Shown piece after piece: positions 8,622 to 19,187 of a DNA stretch of 64,000 nt. Numbering within the stretch: position 1 is the first letter of the stretch; the number at the start of each line of letters is the position of its first letter. The notes beneath the pieces are model-generated. The model ran no database searches. It saw only the letters and a list, made by a program, of their open reading frames with translations, and was not told the origin of the DNA. Location: the NCBI RefSeq assembly GCF_041053055.1, contig NZ_CP163443.1, forward strand, positions 6,369,001 through 6,433,000. Reading direction: 5' to 3'. The position numbers were made by a program, and so were the translations under genes. The stretch comes from Streptomyces sp. R41 (GTDB lineage Bacteria; Actinomycetota; Actinomycetes; Streptomycetales; Streptomycetaceae).

Positions 8622-9911
8622 GTGAGCAGCCCACAGCCCTCCGCCGACGCGCACGACGCCGCGACCGACCCCCGCCGCGCCATCGAAACCGTCTTCCGCA
8701 TCGAGTCCCCCCGCATCATCGCCGGCGTCGCCCGCATCGTCCGCGACATCGGCATCGCCGAGGAGCTCGCCCAGGACGCGCTGGTCGCGGCACTCGAGCA
8801 GTGGCCGCGCGACGGGGTGCCGGACAACCCGGGCGCCTGGCTCATGGCCACCGCCCGGCATCGCGCCGTCGACCTGATCCGGCGCCGGGAGAACTACGCC
8901 CGCAAGCTGGCGGAGATCGGCCGCACCCTGGAGACGACGGCCCCGCCCGAGGAGCCCGCCGACCCGGACGACATCGACGACGACCTGCTGCGGCTGGTCT
9001 TCACCGCCTGTCACCCGGTCCTCTCCGCCGAGGCCCGCATCGCCCTCACTCTGCGCCTGCTCGGCGGACTGACGACGGCCGAGATCGCCCGCGCGTTCCT
9101 GGTCCCCGAGCCGACCGTCGCCCAGCGCATCGTCCGCGCCAAGCGCACCCTCGCCGCCAGGAACGTCGCCTTCGAGGTGCCCTACGGCCCCGAGCGCGAG
9201 GCCCGGCTCGGCTCCGTACTGGACGTCATCTACCTGATCTTCAACGAGGGGTACGCCGCCACGGCCGGCGACGACTGGCTGCGCCCCGCGCTGTGCGAGG
9301 ACGCGCTGCGGCTGGCCCGCGTGCTCTCCGGGCTGATGCCCAAGGAGCCCGAAGTGCACGCCCTGGCCTCCCTCCTGGAGTTCCAGGCCTCCCGCGCCGC
9401 CGCCCGCACCGGCCCGAACGGCGAGCCCGTCCTCCTCAAGGACCAGAACCGCCGCCGCTGGAACCGCATGCTCATCGCCCGCGGGATCACGGCCCTGGAC
9501 CGCGCCGACGCCACTGCCACCGGCGCCCCGGGCGCGTACGCCCTCCAGGCCGCCATCGCCGCCTGCCACGCGCACGCTTACACGTACGAGGAGACCGACT
9601 GGAAGAGCATCGCCACCCTCTACGGCCTGCTCGCCGCCCGCGCCCCGTCCCCGGTCGTCGAGCTCAACCGCGCGGTCGCGGTGTCGATGGCGCAGGGGCC
9701 GGCCGAGGCGCTGGAGATCGTCGACGCCCTCGCCGCGGAACCCGCCCTGCGCGACTACCACCTGCTGCCCAGCGTGCGCGGGGACCTGCTGGCGCGCCTC
9801 GGGCGTACGACGGAGGCGCGCCAAGAGCTCGCACGGGCCGCCGATCTGGCACGCAACGAACGGGAGCGGCAGCTGTTGCTGGCGAGACTCCATTCCCTTC
9901 CTGTTCAGTAA
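8622..9911 (+). CDS. ECF42-type RNA polymerase sigma factor with C-terminal extension
   Basis: A 429-residue sigma factor. Region 2 lies at about 15-85 (AQDALVAALEQW, ARHRAVDLIRRREN) and region 4 at about 125-175 (LGGLTTAEIARAFLVPEPTVAQRIVRAKRTL). The remaining 250 residues form the long helical, TPR-like extension that defines the ECF42 group; the FTACHPVLS segment before region 4 is characteristic. No anti-sigma factor is adjacent; in this group the extension is thought to replace it. GTG 8622 is chosen because residues before it (a run encoding RAPVRVSNGG in other frames) lack family similarity. It is paired with the DGPF gene just upstream. Confidence 0.88.
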   Translation: MSSPQPSADAHDAATDPRRAIETVFRIESPRIIAGVARIVRDIGIAEELAQDALVAALEQWPRDGVPDNPGAWLMATARHRAVDLIRRRENYARKLAEIGRTLETTAPPEEPADPDDIDDDLLRLVFTACHPVLSAEARIALTLRLLGGLTTAEIARAFLVPEPTVAQRIVRAKRTLAARNVAFEVPYGPEREARLGSVLDVIYLIFNEGYAATAGDDWLRPALCEDALRLARVLSGLMPKEPEVHALASLLEFQASRAAARTGPNGEPVLLKDQNRRRWNRMLIARGITALDRADATATGAPGAYALQAAIAACHAHAYTYEETDWKSIATLYGLLAARAPSPVVELNRAVAVSMAQGPAEALEIVDALAAEPALRDYHLLPSVRGDLLARLGRTTEARQELARAADLARNERERQLLLARLHSLPVQ

Positions 9912-9998
9912 GGGTTTACAGTTGCGCGGCTGCCTCGCAACCGGCGTGACACCTTCCGCGGTGTGGGCAGCACTCCGATACCTGTGGGGGGTACATCC

Positions 9999-12047
9999 TT
10001 GCGATCTTCCAGATCCGTCAGATCCGTCAGATCGGCCAGATCGGCCCGATCTTCCGCGCGCCGCAGACTCGTCGCGCTCACCGCCGCCACGGCCCTGGCC
10101 GCCGGCACCGTGGCCCTGCTCGCGCCGGGCGCGTCGGCCGACACCCCCGGCTGGGCCGCGGCCAACGGCATCCTCACCGGCGACGTGGACGGCTCCGTCT
10201 CGCAGATGTACGAGAACGGCACCGCGCCCGTCCAGCGCCTCAAGAACGCGATGAAGCCCGACTGGTCGCCCGACGGCAGCCGCATGGCCTACGTCAACCA
10301 GACCACGGGCCGCGTCAACGTGGTCCGCCACGACTTCACGGGCGCCGTGGAGCTCCCGGTCAAGACGACCAACACGATCCTCGCCGACGACCCGACCTTC
10401 TGGGGGCGGGGCAGCCGGGTCGTGTTCACGCTGAGCGGGCGCCTGCGCGTGGCGCCGCCGGACGGCACGCGTGAGCAGCAGCACCTGTTCGCCACCGCGC
10501 AGGAGGGCTGCGACACCCAGCCCAGCGGCGCGATCGACGGCAAGCTGGTGTTCATCCGCTCGGGCAGCACTTGCAGCGGCGACTACCGCTTCGGCGCCGT
10601 ATGGCTCTACGACGGAGCGACCGGTGCCTTCACCAAGCTGGTGGACGGCAAGGCCAACGGCCCGGCCATCTCCCCGGACGGCACCAAGGTCGCCTACACG
10701 GTCGGCGGCAAGCTGTACACCGTCGGCGTGGACGGCGCCGGCGCGACCCAGCTGGCGACGGACGAGACCGGCTACATCTGGAAGCCCGCCTGGTCGCCCG
10801 ACGGCACCTGGCTGGCGTACCACCTGCAGACGCCCTCGCCCGACTTCGCGACGGAGGACCACGTCCTCGACGTCGACACCGGCACCGTCAAGGTCCTCTA
10901 CGACACGCCCACCACGGCCAAGTGGGACCTCGCCTGGCAGCCGCTGCGCAAGAACGGCGTCGGCCGGGTCTGGGGCGCCGACGTCTACGGCAGCAACATC
11001 GCCGCGTCCCGCTGGACCTGGAACACCGTCGGCCAGAGCGAGTCGGGCCTGATGAACGCCTCGTCCGCCGTGCTGGTCTCCAAGGACAGCTCGTCGTACG
11101 CGCTGACGGCCCCCGCGCTCGCGGGCAAGAAGCACGGGCCGGTCCTGCTGACCTCGGGCAGCTCGCTGTCCTCGTCCGTGCAGAGCGAGCTCAAGCGGGT
11201 CCTCAAGCCCGGCGCGAGCGTCTACCTCGTCGGCGGTACGTCGATCCTGAGCAGCAGCGTCTCCTCGAAGGTCTCCTCGCTCGGCTTCACCCCGAAGCGA
11301 CTGGCCGGCACGTCCCGCTACTCGACCTCGGTCGCCGTCGCCAAGTCCATCACCAGCGCGCCGGACTACGTCTTCATCGCCACCGGCACGGACTACCACT
11401 CGGCGCTCGCCGCCGCGGCGGCCGCCGGCGCGGACGGCACGAGCAGCAAGGCGGTCGTCGTGCTCAACGACGGCAACTCGCTGACCTCGTCCGTGAAGTC
11501 GTACCTCAACGGCCTGGACCCGCGCGACACGTACATGATCCCGGTCGGCGGCTCGGCGAAGTACGCCCTGACGCACACGTCGTTCTCCAACTGGCCGTCG
11601 ACGTACACCTATTACCCGGTCACGGCGTCCACCCACGAGGGCACCGCCGCCGCGCTCGCCCGCTTCTGGTGGGGCGGCCCGGCCAACGCCGCGCTCGCCT
11701 CCGTCGACAGCTGGCGGGGCGGCACCTCGGCCGCCTCGGCGATAAACGTCTTCGGCCCCCTGCTGTGGACGAGCGTCGACGCCCTGCCCGCCGACACCAA
11801 GAACTATCTGGTCAGAGGCGCCGCGAACCTCAACTACCTGGCGGTCTTCGGCGGCACCGGCTCGGTGTCGACCGCGGCGCTGAACTCCGCGGGCGCGGCG
11901 ATCAGCGCGAGCAGCAGCCAGTGGGACTACACGCCGTACTACAACGGCCTCGAGCCGACGGCGAGTTCGGCGTACTCGACGGCACCGTCCCCGGAGACCG
12001 GAGCTCGCCCGGACCTCGGGTCGCTGCGGACGACGGTCACCCGGTAG
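9999..12047 (+). CDS. Secreted protein with PD40/TolB-like beta-propeller and cell wall-binding repeat 2 domain
   Basis: A 682-residue exported protein. An Arg/Ser-rich n-region (from a 9-bp tandem repeat at about 10011-10050) precedes the hydrophobic core LVALTAATALAAGTVALLAP and cleavage near GASA. The first half carries propeller blades with WSPDGSRMAYV, SPDGTKVAYTVG and WSPDGTWLAY. The second half (about 330-600) has repeats such as RLAGTSRYSTSVAVAKSI and NDGNSLTSSVKSYL, typical of the cell wall binding repeat 2 family (CWB2). TTG 9999 has a G-rich ribosome site (9985-9990); GTG 9963 in frame is the alternative. Likely a wall-associated protein; ligand unknown. Its end overlaps the convergent methyltransferase gene by 11 bp. 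Confidence 0.8.
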   Translation: MRSSRSVRSVRSARSARSSARRRLVALTAATALAAGTVALLAPGASADTPGWAAANGILTGDVDGSVSQMYENGTAPVQRLKNAMKPDWSPDGSRMAYVNQTTGRVNVVRHDFTGAVELPVKTTNTILADDPTFWGRGSRVVFTLSGRLRVAPPDGTREQQHLFATAQEGCDTQPSGAIDGKLVFIRSGSTCSGDYRFGAVWLYDGATGAFTKLVDGKANGPAISPDGTKVAYTVGGKLYTVGVDGAGATQLATDETGYIWKPAWSPDGTWLAYHLQTPSPDFATEDHVLDVDTGTVKVLYDTPTTAKWDLAWQPLRKNGVGRVWGADVYGSNIAASRWTWNTVGQSESGLMNASSAVLVSKDSSSYALTAPALAGKKHGPVLLTSGSSLSSSVQSELKRVLKPGASVYLVGGTSILSSSVSSKVSSLGFTPKRLAGTSRYSTSVAVAKSITSAPDYVFIATGTDYHSALAAAAAAGADGTSSKAVVVLNDGNSLTSSVKSYLNGLDPRDTYMIPVGGSAKYALTHTSFSNWPSTYTYYPVTASTHEGTAAALARFWWGGPANAALASVDSWRGGTSAASAINVFGPLLWTSVDALPADTKNYLVRGAANLNYLAVFGGTGSVSTAALNSAGAAISASSSQWDYTPYYNGLEPTASSAYSTAPSPETGARPDLGSLRTTVTR

Positions 12048-13218
12048 CCGACCGGGCGGGGGCGCCGACGAGCATGGTCGGCGCCCCCGCCACCCGCGTG
12101 AGGAAGACCGTGGCCGAGTTGGGCCCCTGCGGCTTGACCTTCCTGCGCAATTCCTCCGGCTCCACCGCCGACCCCCGCTTCTTCACGGTCAGCGTCCCGA
12201 CCTCACGCTCCCGCAGCAGCGCCTTCAACTTCTTCACGTTGAAGGGGAGTTGGTCGGTGATCTCGTACGCGGTCGCGTACGGCGTCGGGCGCAGCTCGTC
12301 CGCCGTGACGTACGCGATCGTCTCGTCGATGAGCCCGCCGTCGAGGTCATCGGCCACCTCCGCGACCAGATGGGCGCGGATGACGGCGCCGTCGGGCTCG
12401 TACAAGTAGCGGCCCAGTGGCCGGACTCGAGGGTTCGGGAGCCCGCGGCCGCGCAGCTCGCGTGGTCCCGGCAGCAGCGTGGCCCGCACCAGACCGGGTT
12501 CGGTGCCGAACCACAGCACGGCCTCCTTCACATCCCCGCCGTCCGAGATCCACTCGGCCTCCGCCTCGGCGGGGACCGCCTCGTGGGGGATGCCGGGGGC
12601 GATCTTCAGCGCGGCGAGCGGCGCCTTCAGGGCCGCTGCGACCGCCCAGGACAGCGGGGGCGAATACGCCTCCGGGTCGAAGATCCGGCCACGGCCGCCC
12701 CGCCGGGCCGGGTCCACGAAGACCGCGTCGTACGGCGCGGTGTCCACCTCCGTGACATCCGCCTCGCGCACCTCGATGAGGTCGGCGAGACCGAGCGCGT
12801 CGGCGTTCGCGCGGGCGACCGCCACCGTCGTCGGATCGCGGTCGACGGCGAGGACCCGGATCCCGGCGCGGGCCAGCGCGATGGCGTCGCCGCCGATGCC
12901 GCAGCAGAGGTCGGCGACGGAGCGCATGCCCAGCGCCCGGAACCGCTGCGCGCGGTAGGTCGCCACGCTCGTCCGCGTCGACTGCTCGACCCCGTGCGGG
13001 GTGAAGAACATCCGCTCCGCGTCCTTCGCCCCGAACTTCGCCGCCGCCCGCTGGCGCAGCCGTGCCTGCCCGAGGGCCGCCGAGACCAGCTCGGCCGGAT
13101 ACTCGCGGCGCAGCCGGGTGGCGACGGCCAGTTCCTGTGCCGGTTCGGTGCCCCGCACCTCGTCGAGCAGGGCGCGGCCCTCGGGGGTGAGCAGGGAGGC
13201 GAAGGAGACGTCGTTCAC
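12037..13218 (-). CDS. Class I SAM-dependent methyltransferase with THUMP-like C-terminal domain
   Basis: A 393-residue cytoplasmic protein. The SAM-binding loop is VADLCCGIGGDAIALA, followed by VLAVDRDPTTVAVARANAD (acidic ribose-binding residue) and DAVFVDPARRGGRGRIF, resembling RNA-guanine methyltransferases. The C-terminal part (LPFNVKKLKALLREREVGTL, KKRGSAVEPEELRRKVK) matches the THUMP-like domain family. GTG 13218 is chosen over upstream in-frame starts because the extra residues are low in similarity and would run into the divergent deacetylase promoter. Substrate is unknown; an RNA substrate is inferred from domain type. Confidence 0.85.
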   Translation of the reverse strand: MNDVSFASLLTPEGRALLDEVRGTEPAQELAVATRLRREYPAELVSAALGQARLRQRAAAKFGAKDAERMFFTPHGVEQSTRTSVATYRAQRFRALGMRSVADLCCGIGGDAIALARAGIRVLAVDRDPTTVAVARANADALGLADLIEVREADVTEVDTAPYDAVFVDPARRGGRGRIFDPEAYSPPLSWAVAAALKAPLAALKIAPGIPHEAVPAEAEAEWISDGGDVKEAVLWFGTEPGLVRATLLPGPRELRGRGLPNPRVRPLGRYLYEPDGAVIRAHLVAEVADDLDGGLIDETIAYVTADELRPTPYATAYEITDQLPFNVKKLKALLREREVGTLTVKKRGSAVEPEELRRKVKPQGPNSATVFLTRVAGAPTMLVGAPARSATG

Positions 13219-13309
13219 CGGGCCATTGTGGGCCAGTCGGTGGATGGTGCGCGCTCCGGCGGCGGTGTCGGGGCCTGGTGCGACGCATGACCTGGGAGGA
13301 TCCGGCGCC

Positions 13310-14317
13310 ATGCGACCTGTACGACAAAATGATAAAAACAGGGCGAAGGGGACGCGGCTTCGCGGTGGATTCGGCGCCCGCGGGGGTGCCGGTTCCCGCG
13401 CGGGCGCCGGCTTTTGCGGGTGCGCCCGTTCCCGCGGCGCCGGTTTCCGCGGTGCGGTCGCCGTGCTCGCTCTCGCCGCACTCGTCTCCGGCTGCGCCGA
13501 CGGTGACGGCGTGCGGCCGGCCCCCGGTCAGCAGGCGATGAAGGCGCCCCCCGCCCGCGCCCTCTACTCGTACGCCGCCAAGCTCCGCCTCGCGCAGGCC
13601 CAGCGGGCCGCCGCGGCCAAGCGCTGGGGACTGGCCAGGACGCCGCTGACGGCCCCGCCCGCGCCCGCCAAGAAGCCGGTGATCAGGGCCCGCGAGGGAT
13701 TCGAGGTCGACGACCAGGAGGAGCTGGACCTGCCCCCGGTCTTCACCACCATCCCCACCAAGGACAAGGTCGTCTTCCTCACCATCGACGACGGCGAGGA
13801 GAAGGACCCGAAGTTCCTGCGGATGATGAGCGATCTGAAGATCCCGTACACCGCCTTCCTCAGCAACTACCTGATCAAGGACGACTACGGGTACTTCCGG
13901 AAGATGCGCGACCGGGGCATGACGCTGAACAACCACACGCTCCACCACCCCTACCTGCCCGGACTCTCGTACGCGGAGCAGAAGTACGAGATCTGTGGCA
14001 TGCAGTCCGTGATGAAGAAGCAGTTCGGCAAGCGCCCGACGGTCTTCCGGCCCCCGTACGGCAACTACAACCGGGACACCCTGCGCGCCGCCAAGTCCTG
14101 CGGCATCAAGTACGCGCCCATCTGGGACGAGGAAGTCTTCGTCGACCACTGGGAGTACCGCGAGTGGGACCAGGACCTGCACCCCGGCGACATCGTCCTC
14201 ACCCACTTCCGCGGCCGGAACGACTGGCAGGGCACCATGCCCGACATGGTCCGCCGCTTCATGAAGAAAGTGACGGACGAGGGATACGCGGTGGCCCGCC
14301 TGGAGGACTACCTGTGA
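13310..14317 (+). CDS. Polysaccharide deacetylase family lipoprotein (NodB domain), intact motifs
   Basis: A 335-residue lipoprotein. A basic, Gly/Arg-rich N-terminus is followed by AVAVLALAALVSGC, a lipobox placing it on the outer face of the membrane. The NodB fold begins at KVVFLTIDDGEEK (catalytic Asp-Asp), has the metal motif NHTLHHP, RPPYGNY, and motif 5 with GDIVLTHF. These residues support metal-dependent removal of acetyl groups from a cell-wall or capsular polysaccharide. GGGAGGA at 13294-13300 fixes the ATG start. Its stop overlaps the start of a second paralogue by four bases (GTGA), so the two are translationally coupled. Confidence 0.88.
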   Translation: MRPVRQNDKNRAKGTRLRGGFGARGGAGSRAGAGFCGCARSRGAGFRGAVAVLALAALVSGCADGDGVRPAPGQQAMKAPPARALYSYAAKLRLAQAQRAAAAKRWGLARTPLTAPPAPAKKPVIRAREGFEVDDQEELDLPPVFTTIPTKDKVVFLTIDDGEEKDPKFLRMMSDLKIPYTAFLSNYLIKDDYGYFRKMRDRGMTLNNHTLHHPYLPGLSYAEQKYEICGMQSVMKKQFGKRPTVFRPPYGNYNRDTLRAAKSCGIKYAPIWDEEVFVDHWEYREWDQDLHPGDIVLTHFRGRNDWQGTMPDMVRRFMKKVTDEGYAVARLEDYL

Positions 14318-15105
14318 GGGTGCGGCGACTGGTCGCGGGGCTGCTCGCGGCCGCTCTGCTGAGCGGCTGCGCGCAGTCCGTCGACCCGATCGAGCGGCTG
14401 GGCAAGAAGGCGGCGCAGAAAGTACGGCCGCGCGAGTCGGCGTACCGCCGCTGGGGGCTCGCCGCCCCGCTCGCCCGGGCGCCGAAACCACCCGCCCGGA
14501 CCACCGCCCGCACCGCGGGTCCGGGACTGCCGCCCGTCGTGGACCATGTCCCCACCCGCGACAAGGTGGTCTTCCTGACGTACGACGACGGCGCCGAGCG
14601 CGATCCGCGGTTCGTCGACATGGTCCGTGAACTGCGGCTGCCGGTCAGCGTGTTCCTCACGGACAGTGTCGTCGGACCGGGGTACGGACACTTCGCGCAG
14701 CTGCGCGCGGTCGGCGCCGACATGCAGAACCACACCCTCGACCACGCCACCCTGCGCGGCCTGCCGTACCTCGGCCAGCGCGCCGAGATCTGCGGCCAGC
14801 AGGACAAGCTCAAACAGCGCTTCGGCATCCGGCCCCGGCTGCTGCGGCCCCCGTACGGCCGGTACGACAGCACGACGTTGCGCGCGGCGGGGGACTGCGG
14901 GGTCGCGGCGGTCGTACTGTGGCGCGCGTCGATGAGGGCGGAAGGGCTGCGGTACGCCGAGGGTGACCGGCTGCGGCCCGGCGACATCGTTCTCGCCCGT
15001 CCGGAGGACACCGACGATGTCACGCTCATCGATTCGACGACCCGGCTGCTGCGCCGCGTCCAGGCGCAGGGATTCACGGTGGCCCGCCTCGAGGACTACC
15101 TCTGA
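14314..15105 (+). CDS. Second polysaccharide deacetylase-like lipoprotein, probably altered active site
   Basis: A 263-residue paralogue of the preceding gene, starting at a GTG that overlaps its stop. The signal LVAGLLAAALLSGC is a lipobox. It keeps VVFLTYDDGAE, NHTLDHATL and RPPYGRY, but the motif-5 segment reads GDIVLARPED where the upstream copy has GDIVLTHF, so the conserved His is missing. The WDEE segment of the upstream copy is also not conserved. It may be a binding or structural partner, or have shifted specificity. Both proteins end with an almost identical VARLEDYL, which supports a tandem duplication. Confidence 0.82.
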   Translation: MRVRRLVAGLLAAALLSGCAQSVDPIERLGKKAAQKVRPRESAYRRWGLAAPLARAPKPPARTTARTAGPGLPPVVDHVPTRDKVVFLTYDDGAERDPRFVDMVRELRLPVSVFLTDSVVGPGYGHFAQLRAVGADMQNHTLDHATLRGLPYLGQRAEICGQQDKLKQRFGIRPRLLRPPYGRYDSTTLRAAGDCGVAAVVLWRASMRAEGLRYAEGDRLRPGDIVLARPEDTDDVTLIDSTTRLLRRVQAQGFTVARLEDYL

Positions 15106-15159
15106 CGGCGCACACATCCACCCGCGGCGAGCAGAATCCTCGCGGCGCGCCGGAGGCTT

Positions 15160-15186
15160 CTGGCACTCCGCTTGACCGAGTGCTAA
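15160..15186. promoter_or_regulatory. CIRCE operator 1 (HrcA-binding)
   Basis: CTGGCACTC, nine bases, GAGTGCTAA: a good match to the CIRCE inverted repeat TTAGCACTC-N9-GAGTGCTAA. It overlaps the predicted -35 box of the groES promoter. Confidence 0.92.
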
Positions 15187-15199
15187 TCGCAGTCATAGT
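15172..15199 (+). promoter_or_regulatory. groES-groEL1 promoter
   Basis: TTGACC (15172-15177), 16 bp, CATAGT (15194-15199). The -35 box lies within CIRCE 1 and the expected transcript start falls just before CIRCE 2, so HrcA bound at either site would block transcription. Confidence 0.7.
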
Positions 15200-15206
15200 C
15201 TCAGGT

Positions 15207-15233
15207 CTGGCACTCCCCCCTGGAGAGTGCCAA
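15207..15233. promoter_or_regulatory. CIRCE operator 2 (HrcA-binding)
   Basis: CTGGCACTC, nine bases, GAGTGCCAA. This second copy of the CIRCE palindrome lies 20 bp after the first, in the transcribed leader of groES. Paired CIRCE elements are known upstream of Streptomyces groES-groEL1. Confidence 0.9.
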
Positions 15234-15329
15234 TAGCGACGGGCAGGTCCGGCACCCGCGACGACGGATCCACCGGTCGCCACCTCAGACAGTTAACCCC
15301 GTGAGATCTCCGAAGGGGGAGGTCGGATC

Positions 15330-15638
15330 GTGACGACCGCCAGCTCCAAGGTTGCCATCAAGCCGCTCGAGGACCGCATTGTGGTCCAGCCGCTCGACGC
15401 CGAGCAGACCACGGCCTCTGGCCTGGTCATCCCGGACACCGCGAAGGAGAAGCCCCAGGAGGGCGTCGTCCTTGCCGTGGGCCCGGGCCGCTTCGAGGAC
15501 GGTAACCGTCTTCCGCTCGACGTCACTGTCGGCGACGTCGTGCTGTACAGCAAGTACGGCGGCACCGAGGTGAAGTACAACGGCGAGGAGTACCTCGTCC
15601 TCTCGGCTCGCGACGTGCTCGCGATCATCGAGAAGTAA
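15330..15638 (+). CDS. groES: 10-kDa co-chaperonin GroES
   Basis: A 102-residue co-chaperonin that caps GroEL as a heptameric lid during ATP-driven folding. It shows the family signature [20 protein letters not shown] and the mobile loop (about 20-35), followed by [21 protein letters not shown] and the conserved C-terminus DVLAIIEK. Start is GTG 15330 with GGAGG at 15318-15322. First gene of a CIRCE-controlled heat-shock operon with groEL1, 111 bp downstream. Confidence 0.97.
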   Translation: MTTASSKVAIKPLEDRIVVQPLDAEQTTASGLVIPDTAKEKPQEGVVLAVGPGRFEDGNRLPLDVTVGDVVLYSKYGGTEVKYNGEEYLVLSARDVLAIIEK

Positions 15639-15656
15639 TTCACCCAGTTTTGCAGT

Positions 15657-15712
15657 GAACTGCGCCCCTGGCCCCCGCGACCTTATGAAGCCGGGCGCCG
15701 GGGGCGCAGTTC
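15657..15712 (+). ncRNA. Intercistronic hairpin between groES and groEL1
   Basis: GAACTGCGCCCC (15657-15668) pairs perfectly over 12 bp with GGGGCGCAGTTC (15701-15712), with further G/C complementarity inside. It could stop part of the transcription after groES or act as a processing/stability element that sets the groES:groEL ratio. Function is inferred. Confidence 0.6.
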
Positions 15713-15740
15713 GTTCTCCCAAGATTTCCGAGAGGGCTGA

Positions 15741-17378
<1,638 letters not shown>

Positions 17379-17389
17379 GGCACCGCTTC

Positions 17390-17431
17390 ATGAAGAAGCC
17401 CCCGTTCCGCAGGGAACGGGGGCTTCTTCAT
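17390..17431 (+). terminator. Strong hairpin terminator after groEL1
   Basis: A perfect 19-bp stem: ATGAAGAAGCCCCCGTTCC (17390-17408), loop GCAG, and its complement at 17413-17431, followed by a GC-rich run with no U-tract. It may also terminate the convergent ester-cyclase gene. Confidence 0.92.
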
Positions 17432-17478
17432 GCGTCGGGCCAGGCCTGTCGGGCTACGTCTCCCGGGCGTCGATCGAG

Positions 17479-18186
17479 TCACGTCTCCAGCGCGTCGAGC
17501 GCACCGAGTTGGGCCATCAGCCCCAGCCGGTCGTACTGCCACCAGCCCTCGGCGATCTTCCCGTCCTCCGCGCAGCGGAAGATGGTCGCGCCGGTCATGC
17601 CGACCTGCCTCCCGGTCGCGGGGATCCCCATGAAGTCGCCCTTGTGGGTGCCGCTCCAAGTCCACCGCGTGCAGACGCGATCACCCTCGGTGATCTGGTC
17701 GTCGAGCGTGAAGGTGAAGTCGAACCCGCCGCGCCACATCCCGATCTCGCGCTGCATCGCGTCGAGTCCGATGGTGTCCTGCTCGTTGGCGGGGTCGTGG
17801 TCGTGGTAGCTCTCCGCCATCAGGTCGTTGAGCGGCGGCAGCTCACCCTTGGTGGCCACCGTCTCGAAGAACCTGCGGATGTTGGCCGCGTAGAGCTGCT
17901 CGTCCCGGACCACGTCCAGGTCCGTGAACGTCGGCATCTCGTCGCAGAGCGCCACCATCTCCCGGAAGATCCTGTCGGTCTCGGGAAGATTCGAGTTCCG
18001 CATCGCCTCTTCGTACGAGGGGAACTCCACGATCTCCACGAAGTGGGTGGCGTCGGACCGGTCCTTGCCGATCAAGTTGTGCGTCGCGGTCCGCTTGCCC
18101 TTGGTCTGTTCGACCCATGTGTCCATCAGCCGGTTCATCTCATCGAACCGACTGGTCTTGCAGTCGATGAGCTGTACGAATGTCAT
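17479..18186 (-). CDS. SnoaL-like ester cyclase family protein with N-terminal ABM-like domain
   Basis: A 235-residue two-domain protein. Residues 1-95 (MTFVQLIDCKTSRFDEMNRL... FVEIVEFPSYEEAM) look like a dimeric alpha-beta barrel of the antibiotic-biosynthesis-monooxygenase type. Residues about 105-235 (FFETVATKGELPPLNDLMAE, YHDHDP, GDRVCTRWTWSGTHKGDFMG) match the SnoaL-like polyketide-cyclase/ester-cyclase fold. The ATG at 18186 is preferred over the in-frame GTG at 18228. No biosynthetic cluster surrounds it; its function is unknown. It lies convergent to groEL1. Confidence 0.78.
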   Translation of the reverse strand: MTFVQLIDCKTSRFDEMNRLMDTWVEQTKGKRTATHNLIGKDRSDATHFVEIVEFPSYEEAMRNSNLPETDRIFREMVALCDEMPTFTDLDVVRDEQLYAANIRRFFETVATKGELPPLNDLMAESYHDHDPANEQDTIGLDAMQREIGMWRGGFDFTFTLDDQITEGDRVCTRWTWSGTHKGDFMGIPATGRQVGMTGATIFRCAEDGKIAEGWWQYDRLGLMAQLGALDALET

Positions 18187-18316
18187 GGCGCCGCCTCCGG
18201 CCCCCTGGGTCCGGTTGAACACCCTCATCTTCCCACCGGAGGGGCGACACCACCTACCTCATGTGTACTTCACACCGGCTCCCGCCGGACCGTACTTCCG
18301 CCTTCAACTTCCGCTG

Positions 18317-19090
18317 TCACTGCGGTCCGTACTTCCGTCCCGTCTTCGACGTGATTCCGCCCAGCAGCGCCCGCGGCGTCACCTTCACCAAGCCCATCAG
18401 CGCCTTGTAGCGCGGGTCCGGGATGGACAGCGACTTGCCGCGGGCCAGGTCCGCGAGGGCGGCCGCGACCAGCTTGTCGGCGTCGAGCCACATCCAGTTG
18501 GGGATGTTGTCCGTGCCCATGCCGGCGCGCTCGTGGAACTCGGTGCGCACGAAGCCGGGCGCCAGCGCCATCAGCCGTACGCCACTGCCCGCCAGGTCCT
18601 TCGCCGCGCCCTGCGTGAACTGCACGACCCACGCCTTGGACGCCCCGTACGTACCCCGCGGCACGAACGCGGCCACCGACGCGACATTGACGACCCCGCC
18701 CCGGCCGCGCTCCCGCATCGCCTCGGTCGCCGCCGAGGTCAGCCGCAGCACCGCCTCGCAGTGCACCTTGAGCATCTTCAGCTCGTCGGCCATCGGTACG
18801 TCGAGATAGCGGCCCTTGTTGCCGAAGCCCGCGTTGTTGACCAGCAGGTCGACCGGGTTCTTGCGGTCGCCGAGGCGGGTGGCCACCGCCTCGATGCCGT
18901 CGTCGGTCGCCAGGTCCGCCGTCAGCACCTCCGCCTCGATGCCGTGCCGGTCGTGCAGTTCGGTGGCCTGCTCGGCCAGCCGCTTCGTATCGCGTGCCAC
19001 CAGCACGAGGTTGTGCCCGTCAGCCGCCAGACGCCGCGCGAAGGCGGCGCCGATGCCCGCGGTCGATCCCGTAATCAGAGCCGTTGTCAT
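18317..19090 (-). CDS. SDR family NAD(P)-dependent oxidoreductase
   Basis: A 257-residue classical short-chain dehydrogenase. The Rossmann motif is TGSTAGIGAAFARRLA (Gly-rich, residues 7-22), with VDLLVNNAGFGNKG and the active-site YGASKAW (Tyr-x-x-x-Lys) near 150. It resembles the DltE/short-chain group acting on lipids or ketones, but the substrate cannot be read from the sequence. It is transcribed away from the MOSC gene region on the same strand as the ester cyclase, with about 130 bp between them, so an operon is possible but not compelling. Confidence 0.88.
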   Translation of the reverse strand: MTTALITGSTAGIGAAFARRLAADGHNLVLVARDTKRLAEQATELHDRHGIEAEVLTADLATDDGIEAVATRLGDRKNPVDLLVNNAGFGNKGRYLDVPMADELKMLKVHCEAVLRLTSAATEAMRERGRGGVVNVASVAAFVPRGTYGASKAWVVQFTQGAAKDLAGSGVRLMALAPGFVRTEFHERAGMGTDNIPNWMWLDADKLVAAALADLARGKSLSIPDPRYKALMGLVKVTPRALLGGITSKTGRKYGPQ

Positions 19091-19187
19091 GGCGCAAGAT
19101 TAGTGACCTGACCAGGCACCCGGCGCCCTGTGCCACCCAACGCCCGGCCTTGCTCCACGAGTTCTGCGCACGGCGATCGACCAGGTC

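Noticed and set aside
8529..11636. A 1035-codon open frame on the minus strand over the sigma and beta-propeller genes
   Set aside because: Produced by high GC at third positions; no recognisable protein and it spans several real genes.
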